Shown: positions 1-5,249 of the stretch, piece by piece
Layout: every line of letters starts with the position of its first letter
How positions within the stretch are numbered: position 1 is the first letter of the stretch
NCBI GenBank assembly: GCA_041165345.1
Contig: JBEANQ010000165.1
Span: 1 to 5,249, forward strand
Reading direction: 5' to 3'
From: JBBKWH01 sp041165345
Lineage (GTDB): Bacteria; Pseudomonadota; Gammaproteobacteria; Pseudomonadales; Moraxellaceae
Length of the DNA stretch: 5,249 nt
Position numbers and translations under genes: made by a program
The notes under the pieces: model-generated
What the model was told of the DNA's origin: nothing
Database searches by the model: none
What the model saw: the letters and a program-made list of their open reading frames with translations, nothing else

Positions 1-464
1 AAACACTCGATGCAGACATTATCGTCACTGCAACCGGTCTCAACATTCAAATGTTAGGCGGCGCGGCTCTCACTGTTGATGGCAAACCATTTAAACTGAG
101 CGAACACCTCACCTATCAAGGGGTATTGATTGAAGGCGCACCCAACGCTGCCATGATCTTTGGCTATACCAACGCCTCATGGACGCTCAAGGCCGACATT
201 GCCAACGAGTATATTTGCCGACTGCTCAACCACATGGACAAAGCAGGCTTTAGCGCCGTAGTGGCGCATGATCAAGACAATAGCCGAACTGAAGACACCG
301 TTATGGGTGGCCTACGCTCGGGCTATATCAGTCGCGCTATTGACCAAATGCCGCGCCAAGGCAACAAAGCGCCGTGGCAAGTCTTAAATGACTATGTGGC
401 AGACCGTCCTGTTCTGCGCAAGGCCAGCTTTAATGATGGGATTTTGAAATTTACCAAAAAGTAA
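1..464 (+). CDS. Flavin-containing monooxygenase (EthA/AlmA-like), C-terminal part only
   Basis: The 5' end lies outside the window; the reading frame enters at base 3 and gives 153 residues to a TAA stop. Visible motifs are DIIVTATGLN near the start, the conserved D-I-V-x-A-T-G stretch before the second nucleotide-binding region of class B flavoprotein monooxygenases, then GYTNASWTLKAD and, near the end, PRQG with PW. These match from memory the C-termini of EthA-type Baeyer-Villiger enzymes and the Acinetobacter long-chain alkane monooxygenase AlmA, proteins of about 490-500 residues. The family uses FAD, NADPH and O2 to oxidise ketones, sulfur compounds or, for AlmA, long alkanes. The FAD-binding GxGxxG and the family fingerprint lie in the missing two thirds, so the substrate cannot be judged. 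It converges on hemA, 58 bp apart, and has its own terminator. Family assignment is firm; AlmA versus EthA is open. Confidence 0.88.
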   Translation, partial: TLDADIIVTATGLNIQMLGGAALTVDGKPFKLSEHLTYQGVLIEGAPNAAMIFGYTNASWTLKADIANEYICRLLNHMDKAGFSAVVAHDQDNSRTEDTVMGGLRSGYISRAIDQMPRQGNKAPWQVLNDYVADRPVLRKASFNDGILKFTKK

Positions 465-483
465 ATCACCCCCAGCACGACCT

Positions 484-514
484 ACGGCCACGCCTTCAAC
501 GCGTGGCCGTTTTT
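484..514 (+). terminator. Rho-independent terminator of the monooxygenase gene
   Basis: A perfect 10-bp stem, ACGGCCACGC (484-493) with GCGTGGCCGT (501-510), closes a 7-base loop CTTCAAC, and the run of T at 510-514 follows directly. This is a textbook intrinsic terminator for rightward transcription, 20 bases after the monooxygenase stop. Read leftward, the same hairpin is followed by AGGTCGTGC, not a T run, so it would be a weak stop for hemA transcripts, though the hairpin could still protect the hemA mRNA 3' end. Confidence 0.9.
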
Positions 515-522
515 ATAGTCAC

Positions 523-1788
523 TCATGTACTGTCACCCAAACCTAGACCGGTCAACACACACGCCAATACCTCCGGCGTCGGATGCGCAGCCGCTTCACG
601 AATCACCTGTGACGGTGCATGTGCGAGTTTAGCGGTCAACGCCACTGACAAGCGCTCTAACACCTGATCCACCGGCTGGCCTTGGGTTAACGCCTGCAAT
701 GCCTTGTCTAATTCGTGCTGACGCAACTGCTCTGCCTGCTGACGATACTGTGCAATCACTGGCCCCGCCTGCCGTGTGCGCTGCTGTTGTAACATTTGCG
801 CAGCCAATTGGCTTACCATCACTTCGGCTTCAACTGCGGCCTGACGACGCTGGGCAAGATTGCCTTCAATCACCCCTTGCAAATCATCAACGGTGTACAG
901 ATACACATCATCCAACTGCCCAATCTGTGGATCAATATCACGCGGTACGGCCAAGTCAACCATCAGCATAGGCTGGTGTCGCCGCTTCTTTAAAGCCAAT
1001 TTGACCGCAGCCAAGCCAATGACCATATGCAAACTACCGGTACAGCTCGACACAATATCGGCACGGCTTAACACCATCGATAACTGGTCAAACGGAATCA
1101 CCTCAACCGCCACCCGTGACGACAACTCCTGCGCTAACGTCTGAGCGCGCTCGGGACTCCGATTGCAAATTAAGACCCGCCCAACCCCTTGCTCGGCCAA
1201 ATGCCGCCCCACAAGGGTATTCATTTCACCTGCTGCCACCAACAGTGCCGTGGTTTTGGGCAACTCGCTAAACACCTGTCGTGCCAGCTGCACCACCGCA
1301 AATCCCATCGAGACCGCCTGCGCACCCACAGCTGTCTCGGTTCGGACTTTTTTGGCGGCATAAAAGGCTTGATCAAAAATTTGACCGAGTGCAGGCGTGA
1401 CCACACCGGCGTCTCGTGCGGACTGAAAGGCAGTTTTGACTTGACCTAAAATTTGTGGCTCGCCCAACATCATTGAATCGAGACCGCTGGCAACCCGCAT
1501 TAAATGCGTGAGCGCTGCCTCATCATAATGCTGATACACATGTGGCATGAGTTCGGCATCTGACAGGCCATGTGACGCAGACAGCCAAGCGCTCAACCGG
1601 TCTGGATGATCGGTCAAGGCATAGAGTTCGGTACGGTTACAGGTGGACAAAATCACCAAATCATTGATTTGACAGGCAGCACATGCCTGCTGTAATGCCG
1701 TAGCCAAATGCTCAGAGACAAATGCGACCTGCTCACGAAGCGCAACAGAGGCGGTCGTGTGGTTGATGCCTAGCGCAAAGAAACCCAT
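523..1788 (-). CDS. hemA: Glutamyl-tRNA reductase
   Basis: HemA reduces Glu-tRNA(Glu) with NADPH to glutamate-1-semialdehyde, the first committed step of C5-pathway tetrapyrrole (heme) synthesis; it is a cytoplasmic dimer. With the ATG at 1788 the protein has 421 residues, normal for the family. It opens MGFFALGINHTTAS, the conserved N-terminus. Catalytic Cys50 lies in STCNRTE (48-54), GLDSMMLGEPQILGQVK spans 102-118, a nucleotide-binding segment LLVAAGEMN is at 182-190, VDLAVPRDID at 277-286, and the C-terminal dimerisation helices include KLAHAPSQVIREA. An upstream in-frame TTG at 1848 would add 20 residues that lack family resemblance, so I reject it. No strong Shine-Dalgarno precedes the ATG. 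It is divergent from the TPR gene. prfA, which follows hemA in Escherichia and Pseudomonas, is not downstream here. Confidence 0.98.
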   Translation of the reverse strand: MGFFALGINHTTASVALREQVAFVSEHLATALQQACAACQINDLVILSTCNRTELYALTDHPDRLSAWLSASHGLSDAELMPHVYQHYDEAALTHLMRVASGLDSMMLGEPQILGQVKTAFQSARDAGVVTPALGQIFDQAFYAAKKVRTETAVGAQAVSMGFAVVQLARQVFSELPKTTALLVAAGEMNTLVGRHLAEQGVGRVLICNRSPERAQTLAQELSSRVAVEVIPFDQLSMVLSRADIVSSCTGSLHMVIGLAAVKLALKKRRHQPMLMVDLAVPRDIDPQIGQLDDVYLYTVDDLQGVIEGNLAQRRQAAVEAEVMVSQLAAQMLQQQRTRQAGPVIAQYRQQAEQLRQHELDKALQALTQGQPVDQVLERLSVALTAKLAHAPSQVIREAAAHPTPEVLACVLTGLGLGDST

Positions 1789-1819
1789 CGTGCGTCGATT
1801 GCTACCGGCAAATTGTGCT

Positions 1820-1848
1820 ATTGTGCGACATACGCCCACCAAACACAA
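1820..1848 (-). promoter_or_regulatory. Candidate sigma-70 promoter for hemA
   Basis: On the minus strand a -35-like TTGTGT (1848-1843) is followed after exactly 17 bases by CACAAT (1825-1820), matching TATAAT at four of six positions. Transcription would start near 1812, giving a leader of about 24 bases to the hemA ATG. The hexamers are weak (three and four of six matches), but the spacing and position fit. This is inferred from sequence only. Confidence 0.35.
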
Positions 1849-1849
1849 T
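1821..1849 (+). promoter_or_regulatory. Candidate sigma-70 promoter for the TPR-lolB-ispE operon
   Basis: TTGTGC (1821-1826) and CACAAT (1844-1849) are separated by 17 bases. The start point would fall near 1856, about 21 bases before the proposed TTG start and just ahead of the Shine-Dalgarno. It is almost the mirror image of the hemA promoter candidate and uses the same DNA, so the two could not be occupied by polymerase together. Matches to consensus are weak. Confidence 0.35.
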
Positions 1850-1866
1850 TACCACGCTATTCGGGC

Positions 1867-1873
1867 AGGAGGT
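1867..1873 (+). promoter_or_regulatory. Perfect Shine-Dalgarno that sets the TPR gene start
   Basis: AGGAGGT is fully complementary to the anti-Shine-Dalgarno of 16S rRNA. The first usable in-frame start after it is TTG at 1877, four bases beyond AGGAGG plus T; CTG at 1880 is next. The in-frame ATG at 1922 is about 50 bases away and has no Shine-Dalgarno of its own, so this site argues for a non-ATG start. Confidence 0.75.
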
Positions 1874-1876
1874 CGT

Positions 1877-3673
1877 TTGCTGCTTTCGCGTCCGGTGTTG
1901 CGGTTATCTGACTCTCGTCGGATGATCCTCTTGCTGCTGGTTCTGCTTGCCCCCATGAGTACGCGAGCCAATCTCGGTCAACTCCTCACCGCCGAATTTG
2001 CACTGCAACGTCAAGAGAGTCGCCTCGCCGTTCAACTGTATCGTGACCAAGCCATGCAAAGCCATGATGCCGCCGTCTTAGATCGCGCATTGGCCTTAGC
2101 ACTCGATCAAGCCCATTTAGAAGACGCCCTACTGATCGCCCGTCATTGGGTTGATGTTGAGCCCGATCATATTCCGGCTTTATTTTACTTAGCTCATTTA
2201 GCCCTGCGCACCCATGACTACCCGCTGGCAGCACACACCCTAGACCGAATCTTGGCGCATGACCCAAGCGCAGCACTTGATCGCATCTTGATTGGCATTT
2301 ATCCCGAAAACGCCGCCGACCGCCAAGCCCTACTCGCTGCATTAAGCAATATTAATACACGCGGAAACCCCTCATTGTTAGTCTTACACGCAGGGTTATT
2401 GGTTCAAGACGGCAAGCTTAGTGACGCACTTAAAAACGTCAATGCTGCATTGGTCAGCCGCCCCAATGTCACCGCGTTTATCACCCTTAAGGCCAGTATT
2501 TTGATGCAGTTGCAATCGCCCGAACGCGTGCAACAATGGCTACAACAGCAATCGACCCGCTTTGCAACAAACAAAAGCCTACAACTGTTTGAAGTCCGCT
2601 ATTTGCTTAATCAACATCGGCAAAAAATAGCCCTAGCACGACTAGACCGTATGGCCAGACGCTGGCCGCAAGATGGTGAAATCACCCTATTGGCAGCCTT
2701 GGTCAGTATTGACCAACAACACCCGCTTGATGCTGAAAAATACCTACTGCAACTGCTCACGCAAGATGAATATATTGACCAAGCCTATTATTATTTGGGT
2801 ATCAATGCTGAACGGCTCAATCGCCCTGATGTAGCCGAAATCTACCTGCAAAAAGTGCAAAGTGATGCGCTATATCGCAACGCCCAACGCAAACTTGTGA
2901 TGCTCCGTATGATGCAAGGACGTCTCAACGATGCTCTTGCCAGCCTGACACAAGAGCGCGTCGATCATCCCGACCAATCAGATTTTTTATACTTACTGCA
3001 AGCACAATTGCTCCGTGAGAATGGTCAGCCTGCAGTTGCCCGTAAGCTATTGGATGAAGCCCTTGGCACTGCACCCGACCAACCGGATCTCATCTATGCG
3101 CGCATCTTACTCATGCAAGCTACGAAACAGACGACCGACACCCCATTCATGCAACAAGAGCTTGAACGATTATTGATCATACAACCTGACAACCCCACCT
3201 ATCTTAACGCCTACGCTTATGCGCTTGCTGACCAAAACCAACGGCTAGATGATGCTTGGCGCTATGCTGAGCGTGCCAATACACTCTCGCCCAATCAAGC
3301 TGCCATTTTAGATACACTCGGGCTGATTGCCATGCGACAGCAACAATGGGGCAAAGCCGTCGAATTATTGCAACACGCCTATGCGCTCGATGCCAGCATG
3401 ACCATTGGTTTGCGACTGGGGCAAGCACTACAAGCCAATCATCAACTTGCAGACTACCAAGCATTGATTGCCGACCTTAGACAACGGCATCAAGGTGATC
3501 CTCGGCTTCCTCCACTGCCTACAGAACCTCATCCAACACCCAACGTCCCCATCCGTCAGGCCGAATCCCGTCATCGAGCTGAGCGTATTCCTGCAACGAC
3601 CTTAGTGGTCGGGGTGAGACCACTCATGCCAACCCTGCCGCTCAATACGCCTACTCTTTCACGTTCACCCTAA
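1877..3673 (+). CDS. Periplasmic tetratricopeptide-repeat protein (LbcA position, no lipobox)
   Basis: From TTG at 1877 the product has 598 residues; from ATG at 1922 it would have 583. I prefer TTG because of the perfect Shine-Dalgarno and because it supplies the arginine-rich n-region of a signal peptide: basic residues 5-15, hydrophobic core MILLLLVLLAP, probable cleavage after STRA (about residue 31). The mature part is an alpha-helical solenoid of degenerate TPR units; the clearest are at about 101-131, 302-330, 371-400 and 477-507, and the segment YLNAYAYALADQ near 442-453 is typical of this family. Position between hemA and lolB matches Pseudomonas LbcA (PA4667), an outer-membrane lipoprotein that delivers substrates to the CtpA protease. 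This protein has no cysteine at all, so it cannot carry that anchor. Residues 538-598 form a proline-rich tail. Function as a scaffold is inferred from synteny and fold. Confidence 0.85.
   Translation: MLLSRPVLRLSDSRRMILLLLVLLAPMSTRANLGQLLTAEFALQRQESRLAVQLYRDQAMQSHDAAVLDRALALALDQAHLEDALLIARHWVDVEPDHIPALFYLAHLALRTHDYPLAAHTLDRILAHDPSAALDRILIGIYPENAADRQALLAALSNINTRGNPSLLVLHAGLLVQDGKLSDALKNVNAALVSRPNVTAFITLKASILMQLQSPERVQQWLQQQSTRFATNKSLQLFEVRYLLNQHRQKIALARLDRMARRWPQDGEITLLAALVSIDQQHPLDAEKYLLQLLTQDEYIDQAYYYLGINAERLNRPDVAEIYLQKVQSDALYRNAQRKLVMLRMMQGRLNDALASLTQERVDHPDQSDFLYLLQAQLLRENGQPAVARKLLDEALGTAPDQPDLIYARILLMQATKQTTDTPFMQQELERLLIIQPDNPTYLNAYAYALADQNQRLDDAWRYAERANTLSPNQAAILDTLGLIAMRQQQWGKAVELLQHAYALDASMTIGLRLGQALQANHQLADYQALIADLRQRHQGDPRLPPLPTEPHPTPNVPIRQAESRHRAERIPATTLVVGVRPLMPTLPLNTPTLSRSP
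3597..3624 (+). repeat. Two mutually exclusive hairpins in the 3' end of the TPR gene
   Basis: CGACC (3597-3601) pairs with GGTCG (3607-3611) over a 5-base loop, while AGTGGTC (3604-3610) pairs perfectly with GACCACT (3618-3624) over a 7-base loop. The middle strand is shared, so only one hairpin can form. No T run follows, so neither is a terminator. They lie about 60 bases before the lolB start, inside the proline-rich tail of the TPR gene. A role in mRNA processing or in lolB translation is speculative. Confidence 0.4.
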
Positions 3674-3684
3674 AGCGACACCCC

Positions 3685-4317
3685 ATGCTGACTGCCATCC
3701 TCCATCGCTCCTCAAGCCTTATCGGTCTCACTGTGTTCATGCTGGCCGTCAGTGGCTGCCAGTCGTGGCAACACACCCCACGCCAGACTCCTCAATTAGT
3801 ACCATCAACCAACACCCCACAGCCGTCCCGTATAACTGCGCCACGGAGTTTTACCCTCACCGGAAAAATTGGCGTTAAAACCCCACAACAAACGGGTAGT
3901 GCATTTTATGCGTGGGCGCAAACCGATGAACGATTCGCCATTGATTTAAGTGGTGCGCTGGGGATTGGGCAAACCCATATTGAAGGTGTGCAAGGCCATG
4001 TCACACTCGACAGCAGCAAAACCGGCCACTTAGAAGCCGAACAACCCGAAACCCTGTTGCAACAAGCCACAGGCTGGCAAGCGCCTATTTCGGGTCTCGT
4101 GCATTGGGTCATGGGTGTCAGTGCAGGCACCCCCGAGGCACACACACAAGATGACGATGGCCGACTCAGCACCTTGACCGAAAAAGGCTGGAATGTACGT
4201 TTTGAATACAGCGACACTCAACACATCAGACCGCAAAAACTGGTCATGACCCAAAGTACCCCAATGGGTGAGAATCGCGTCATTCTCACTGTTCAAACCC
4301 GTACCGAAACCCCATGA
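3685..4317 (+). CDS. lolB: Outer-membrane lipoprotein insertion factor LolB
   Basis: LolB accepts lipoproteins from the periplasmic carrier LolA and inserts them into the outer membrane; it is itself an outer-membrane lipoprotein. The 210-residue product is of family length. Its signal peptide ends in the lipobox LAVSGC, with Cys25 as the lipidated residue and Gln at +2, which does not give inner-membrane retention. After a proline- and threonine-rich linker (about 30-55), the beta-barrel domain begins at FTLTGKIGVKTPQQTGSAFYAW; SGALGIGQTHIE (89-100) aligns with the E. coli loop NPLGSTELEL, and ATGWQAPISGLVHWVMG (128-144) with the conserved LTG..IP..L..W..G segment. It starts 11 bases after the TPR stop and lacks a clear Shine-Dalgarno, and its TGA overlaps the ispE ATG, which suggests translational coupling on both sides. 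Confidence 0.95.
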   Translation: MLTAILHRSSSLIGLTVFMLAVSGCQSWQHTPRQTPQLVPSTNTPQPSRITAPRSFTLTGKIGVKTPQQTGSAFYAWAQTDERFAIDLSGALGIGQTHIEGVQGHVTLDSSKTGHLEAEQPETLLQQATGWQAPISGLVHWVMGVSAGTPEAHTQDDDGRLSTLTEKGWNVRFEYSDTQHIRPQKLVMTQSTPMGENRVILTVQTRTETP

Positions 4318-5159
4318 TCACCACTCCTTTGCGCCTGCCCGCGCCCGCCAAACTCAATTTATTTTTGCACATCACTGGTCGCAGATCGGACGGCTACCAC
4401 GAGCTGCAAACGATTTTTCAGCTCATCGACCTTTGCGACTGGCTGACCTTTGAGCTCACAGTCACCCCAGACATTAAACTTATTAGCACGCTCGACGTAC
4501 CTAGCGGCCAAAACTTAATTGTTCGGGCGGCACAACTGTTACAGCCCTACCAAACGCAACCACACGGTGTACGCATTACCTTAGACAAATATCTGCCTAT
4601 GGGCGGCGGCGTCGGCGGTGGCTCCTCTGATGCAGCCACCACATTGCTGGCGCTCAATCAGCTTTGGCAACTGAACCTCAGTATCGATCAACTGGCTCAC
4701 CTGAGCCTACAACTAGGTGCAGATGTTCCCGTGTTTGTTCGGGGACACAATGCATGGGCTGATGGCATCGGTGAACGTCTGTCACCCATTCAACTGCCCC
4801 AAAAACGCTATGCAATCCTCAAACCTGATTGTTTTATCGGCACTAGTGATCTTTTTTCACAAGAAACGTTGACAAGAAACACGCCAGTCACTACATTTGC
4901 GGCCTACCAAAGTCAGCCTGAATTATTCAGCAATGACTGCGAGCCTGTGGCAAGACAATTGTTTTCGCCAGTGGCACAAGCCTTGGATTATCTCCAACAG
5001 TTTGGGTCAGCACGGCTTACTGGTACTGGTGCGTGTGTATTTGTGGCGCTTGATGACAACATCAACACCGCAATGCTATTGGCCAATGCACCCTGTCAAG
5101 GGTGGATCGCCAACAGCTTACCCATCTCACCAGTCCATACGCAGCTTGGGTTGATGTAA
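4314..5159 (+). CDS. ispE: 4-diphosphocytidyl-2-C-methyl-D-erythritol kinase
   Basis: IspE is the cytoplasmic GHMP-family kinase that phosphorylates CDP-methylerythritol with ATP, the fourth step of the methylerythritol phosphate route to isoprenoids. The 281-residue product shows all family marks: PAPAKLNLFL with the substrate-site Lys13 (E. coli Lys10), then RRSDGYHELQT, the glycine-rich ATP loop PMGGGVGGGSSDAA (95-108), LGADVPVF with catalytic Asp137 (E. coli Asp141), and the C-terminal motif LTGTGACVF (235-243). The ATG overlaps the lolB stop by four bases (ATGA) and has no Shine-Dalgarno, so translation is probably coupled to lolB. The stop lies 12 bases before tRNA-Gln, which may be cut from the same transcript. 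No key residue is missing. Confidence 0.98.
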   Translation: MITTPLRLPAPAKLNLFLHITGRRSDGYHELQTIFQLIDLCDWLTFELTVTPDIKLISTLDVPSGQNLIVRAAQLLQPYQTQPHGVRITLDKYLPMGGGVGGGSSDAATTLLALNQLWQLNLSIDQLAHLSLQLGADVPVFVRGHNAWADGIGERLSPIQLPQKRYAILKPDCFIGTSDLFSQETLTRNTPVTTFAAYQSQPELFSNDCEPVARQLFSPVAQALDYLQQFGSARLTGTGACVFVALDDNINTAMLLANAPCQGWIANSLPISPVHTQLGLM

Positions 5160-5171
5160 TATGGACACTTT

Positions 5172-5247
5172 AGGGGTGTCGCCAAGTTGGTAAGGCACCG
5201 GATTTTGATTCCGGCATTCGTTGGTTCGAGTCCAGCCTCCCCTACCA
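5172..5247 (+). tRNA. tRNA-Gln (anticodon TTG), CCA encoded
   Basis: A full 76-base cloverleaf can be drawn. The D arm has stem GCC/GGC (5181-5183, 5194-5196); the anticodon stem CCGGA/TCCGG (5198-5202, 5210-5214) encloses loop TTTTGAT with anticodon TTG at 5205-5207; the T arm is GTTGG TTCGAGT CCAGC (5220-5236) with one T-G pair; CCA is at 5245-5247. Identity features of glutamine tRNAs seen are U34, U35, G36, A37, U38, G2-C71, G3-C70 and G10. The acceptor is odd: position 1 is A paired to U72, positions 6 and 67 are both T, and the discriminator is A. A TAATAT at 5157-5162, overlapping the ispE stop, resembles a -10 box, but I see no -35, so read-through from ispE is as likely. In relatives prs follows. 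Confidence 0.95.
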
Positions 5248-5249
5248 GT

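Larger units (their letters stand above)
1812..1849. repeat. ATTGTGC direct repeat with an inverted CACAAT in the divergent intergenic region
   Basis: ATTGTGC occurs at 1812-1818 and again at 1820-1826, one base apart, and the inverse CACAAT lies at 1844-1849. All three copies fall in the 88-bp gap between the hemA ATG and the proposed TPR start, and two of them overlap the promoter candidates on both strands. They may simply be promoter elements, or half-sites of an operator. I recognise no specific regulator. Confidence 0.45.

Noticed and set aside
699..1449. Several rightward open frames of 65-94 codons opposite hemA
   Set aside because: They lie wholly inside hemA on the other strand, overlap each other in different frames, show no recognisable motif and have no convincing ribosome site.
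1789..1848. Extension of HemA to TTG 1848
   Set aside because: The 20 added residues lack family resemblance; MGFFALGINHTT is the normal start, and the candidate promoter overlaps the extension.
1757..1876. Upstream extension of the TPR gene to GTG 1757
   Set aside because: It would overlap the conserved hemA N-terminus and cover the Shine-Dalgarno and promoter candidates, and it would bury the signal peptide about 55 residues in.
1986..2342. Leftward open frame of 118 codons inside the TPR gene
   Set aside because: Antisense to a gene with clear TPR structure; the translation is rich in Arg, Gly and Cys, as expected for a shadow frame.
3204..3464. Leftward open frame of 86 codons near the end of the TPR gene
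   Set aside because: Shadow frame antisense to well-formed TPR units; no start signal or motif.
3906..4296. Two leftward open frames across lolB
   Set aside because: They overlap each other and lie opposite a complete lolB with lipobox and barrel motifs.
4897..5154. Second rightward frame inside ispE
   Set aside because: It overlaps the conserved GHMP motif 3 region of ispE in another frame and has no independent support.
1..5249. Mobile element, CRISPR, phage or defence system
   Set aside because: No direct-repeat array, transposase, integrase, terminal inverted repeats or nuclease/toxin motif is seen. The tRNA 3' end could be an attachment site, but only two bases follow it, so nothing can be judged.

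Overview
The window reads as a chromosomal, housekeeping stretch of a gammaproteobacterium, most likely a member of the Moraxellaceae or a close relative. The order hemA (divergent) / TPR protein / lolB / ispE / tRNA-Gln is the one I know from Pseudomonas (the PA4666 to PA4669 region) and from Acinetobacter, where prs follows. LolB and the monooxygenase fragment also look Acinetobacter-like. Base composition looks close to half G+C, above typical Acinetobacter, so I do not name a genus.

Layout. Positions 1-464 hold the C-terminal third of an EthA/AlmA-type flavin monooxygenase, closed by a strong intrinsic terminator (484-514). Converging on it from the right is hemA (523-1788, minus), glutamyl-tRNA reductase. 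An 88-bp divergent region (1789-1876) separates hemA from a rightward operon: a large periplasmic TPR protein (1877-3673), lolB (3685-4317), ispE (4314-5159) and tRNA-Gln(UUG) (5172-5247). The only gene-free stretches are short, and there are no mobile elements, CRISPR arrays or phage genes.

How the genes relate. HemA makes the tetrapyrrole precursor from Glu-tRNA. LolB inserts lipoproteins into the outer membrane. IspE phosphorylates CDP-methylerythritol in isoprenoid synthesis. The TPR protein sits where Pseudomonas encodes LbcA, the outer-membrane lipoprotein partner of the CtpA protease. The four rightward genes are tightly packed and are probably co-transcribed. The monooxygenase is an unrelated neighbour.

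Points worth a second look: the TPR protein probably starts at a TTG behind a perfect Shine-Dalgarno and has no cysteine, so it cannot be lipidated as LbcA is. The hemA/TPR gap contains two near-mirror-image promoter candidates on the same bases. The tRNA-Gln has an A73 discriminator, an A1-U72 pair and a U6/U67 mismatch. No clearly new multi-gene system is present.
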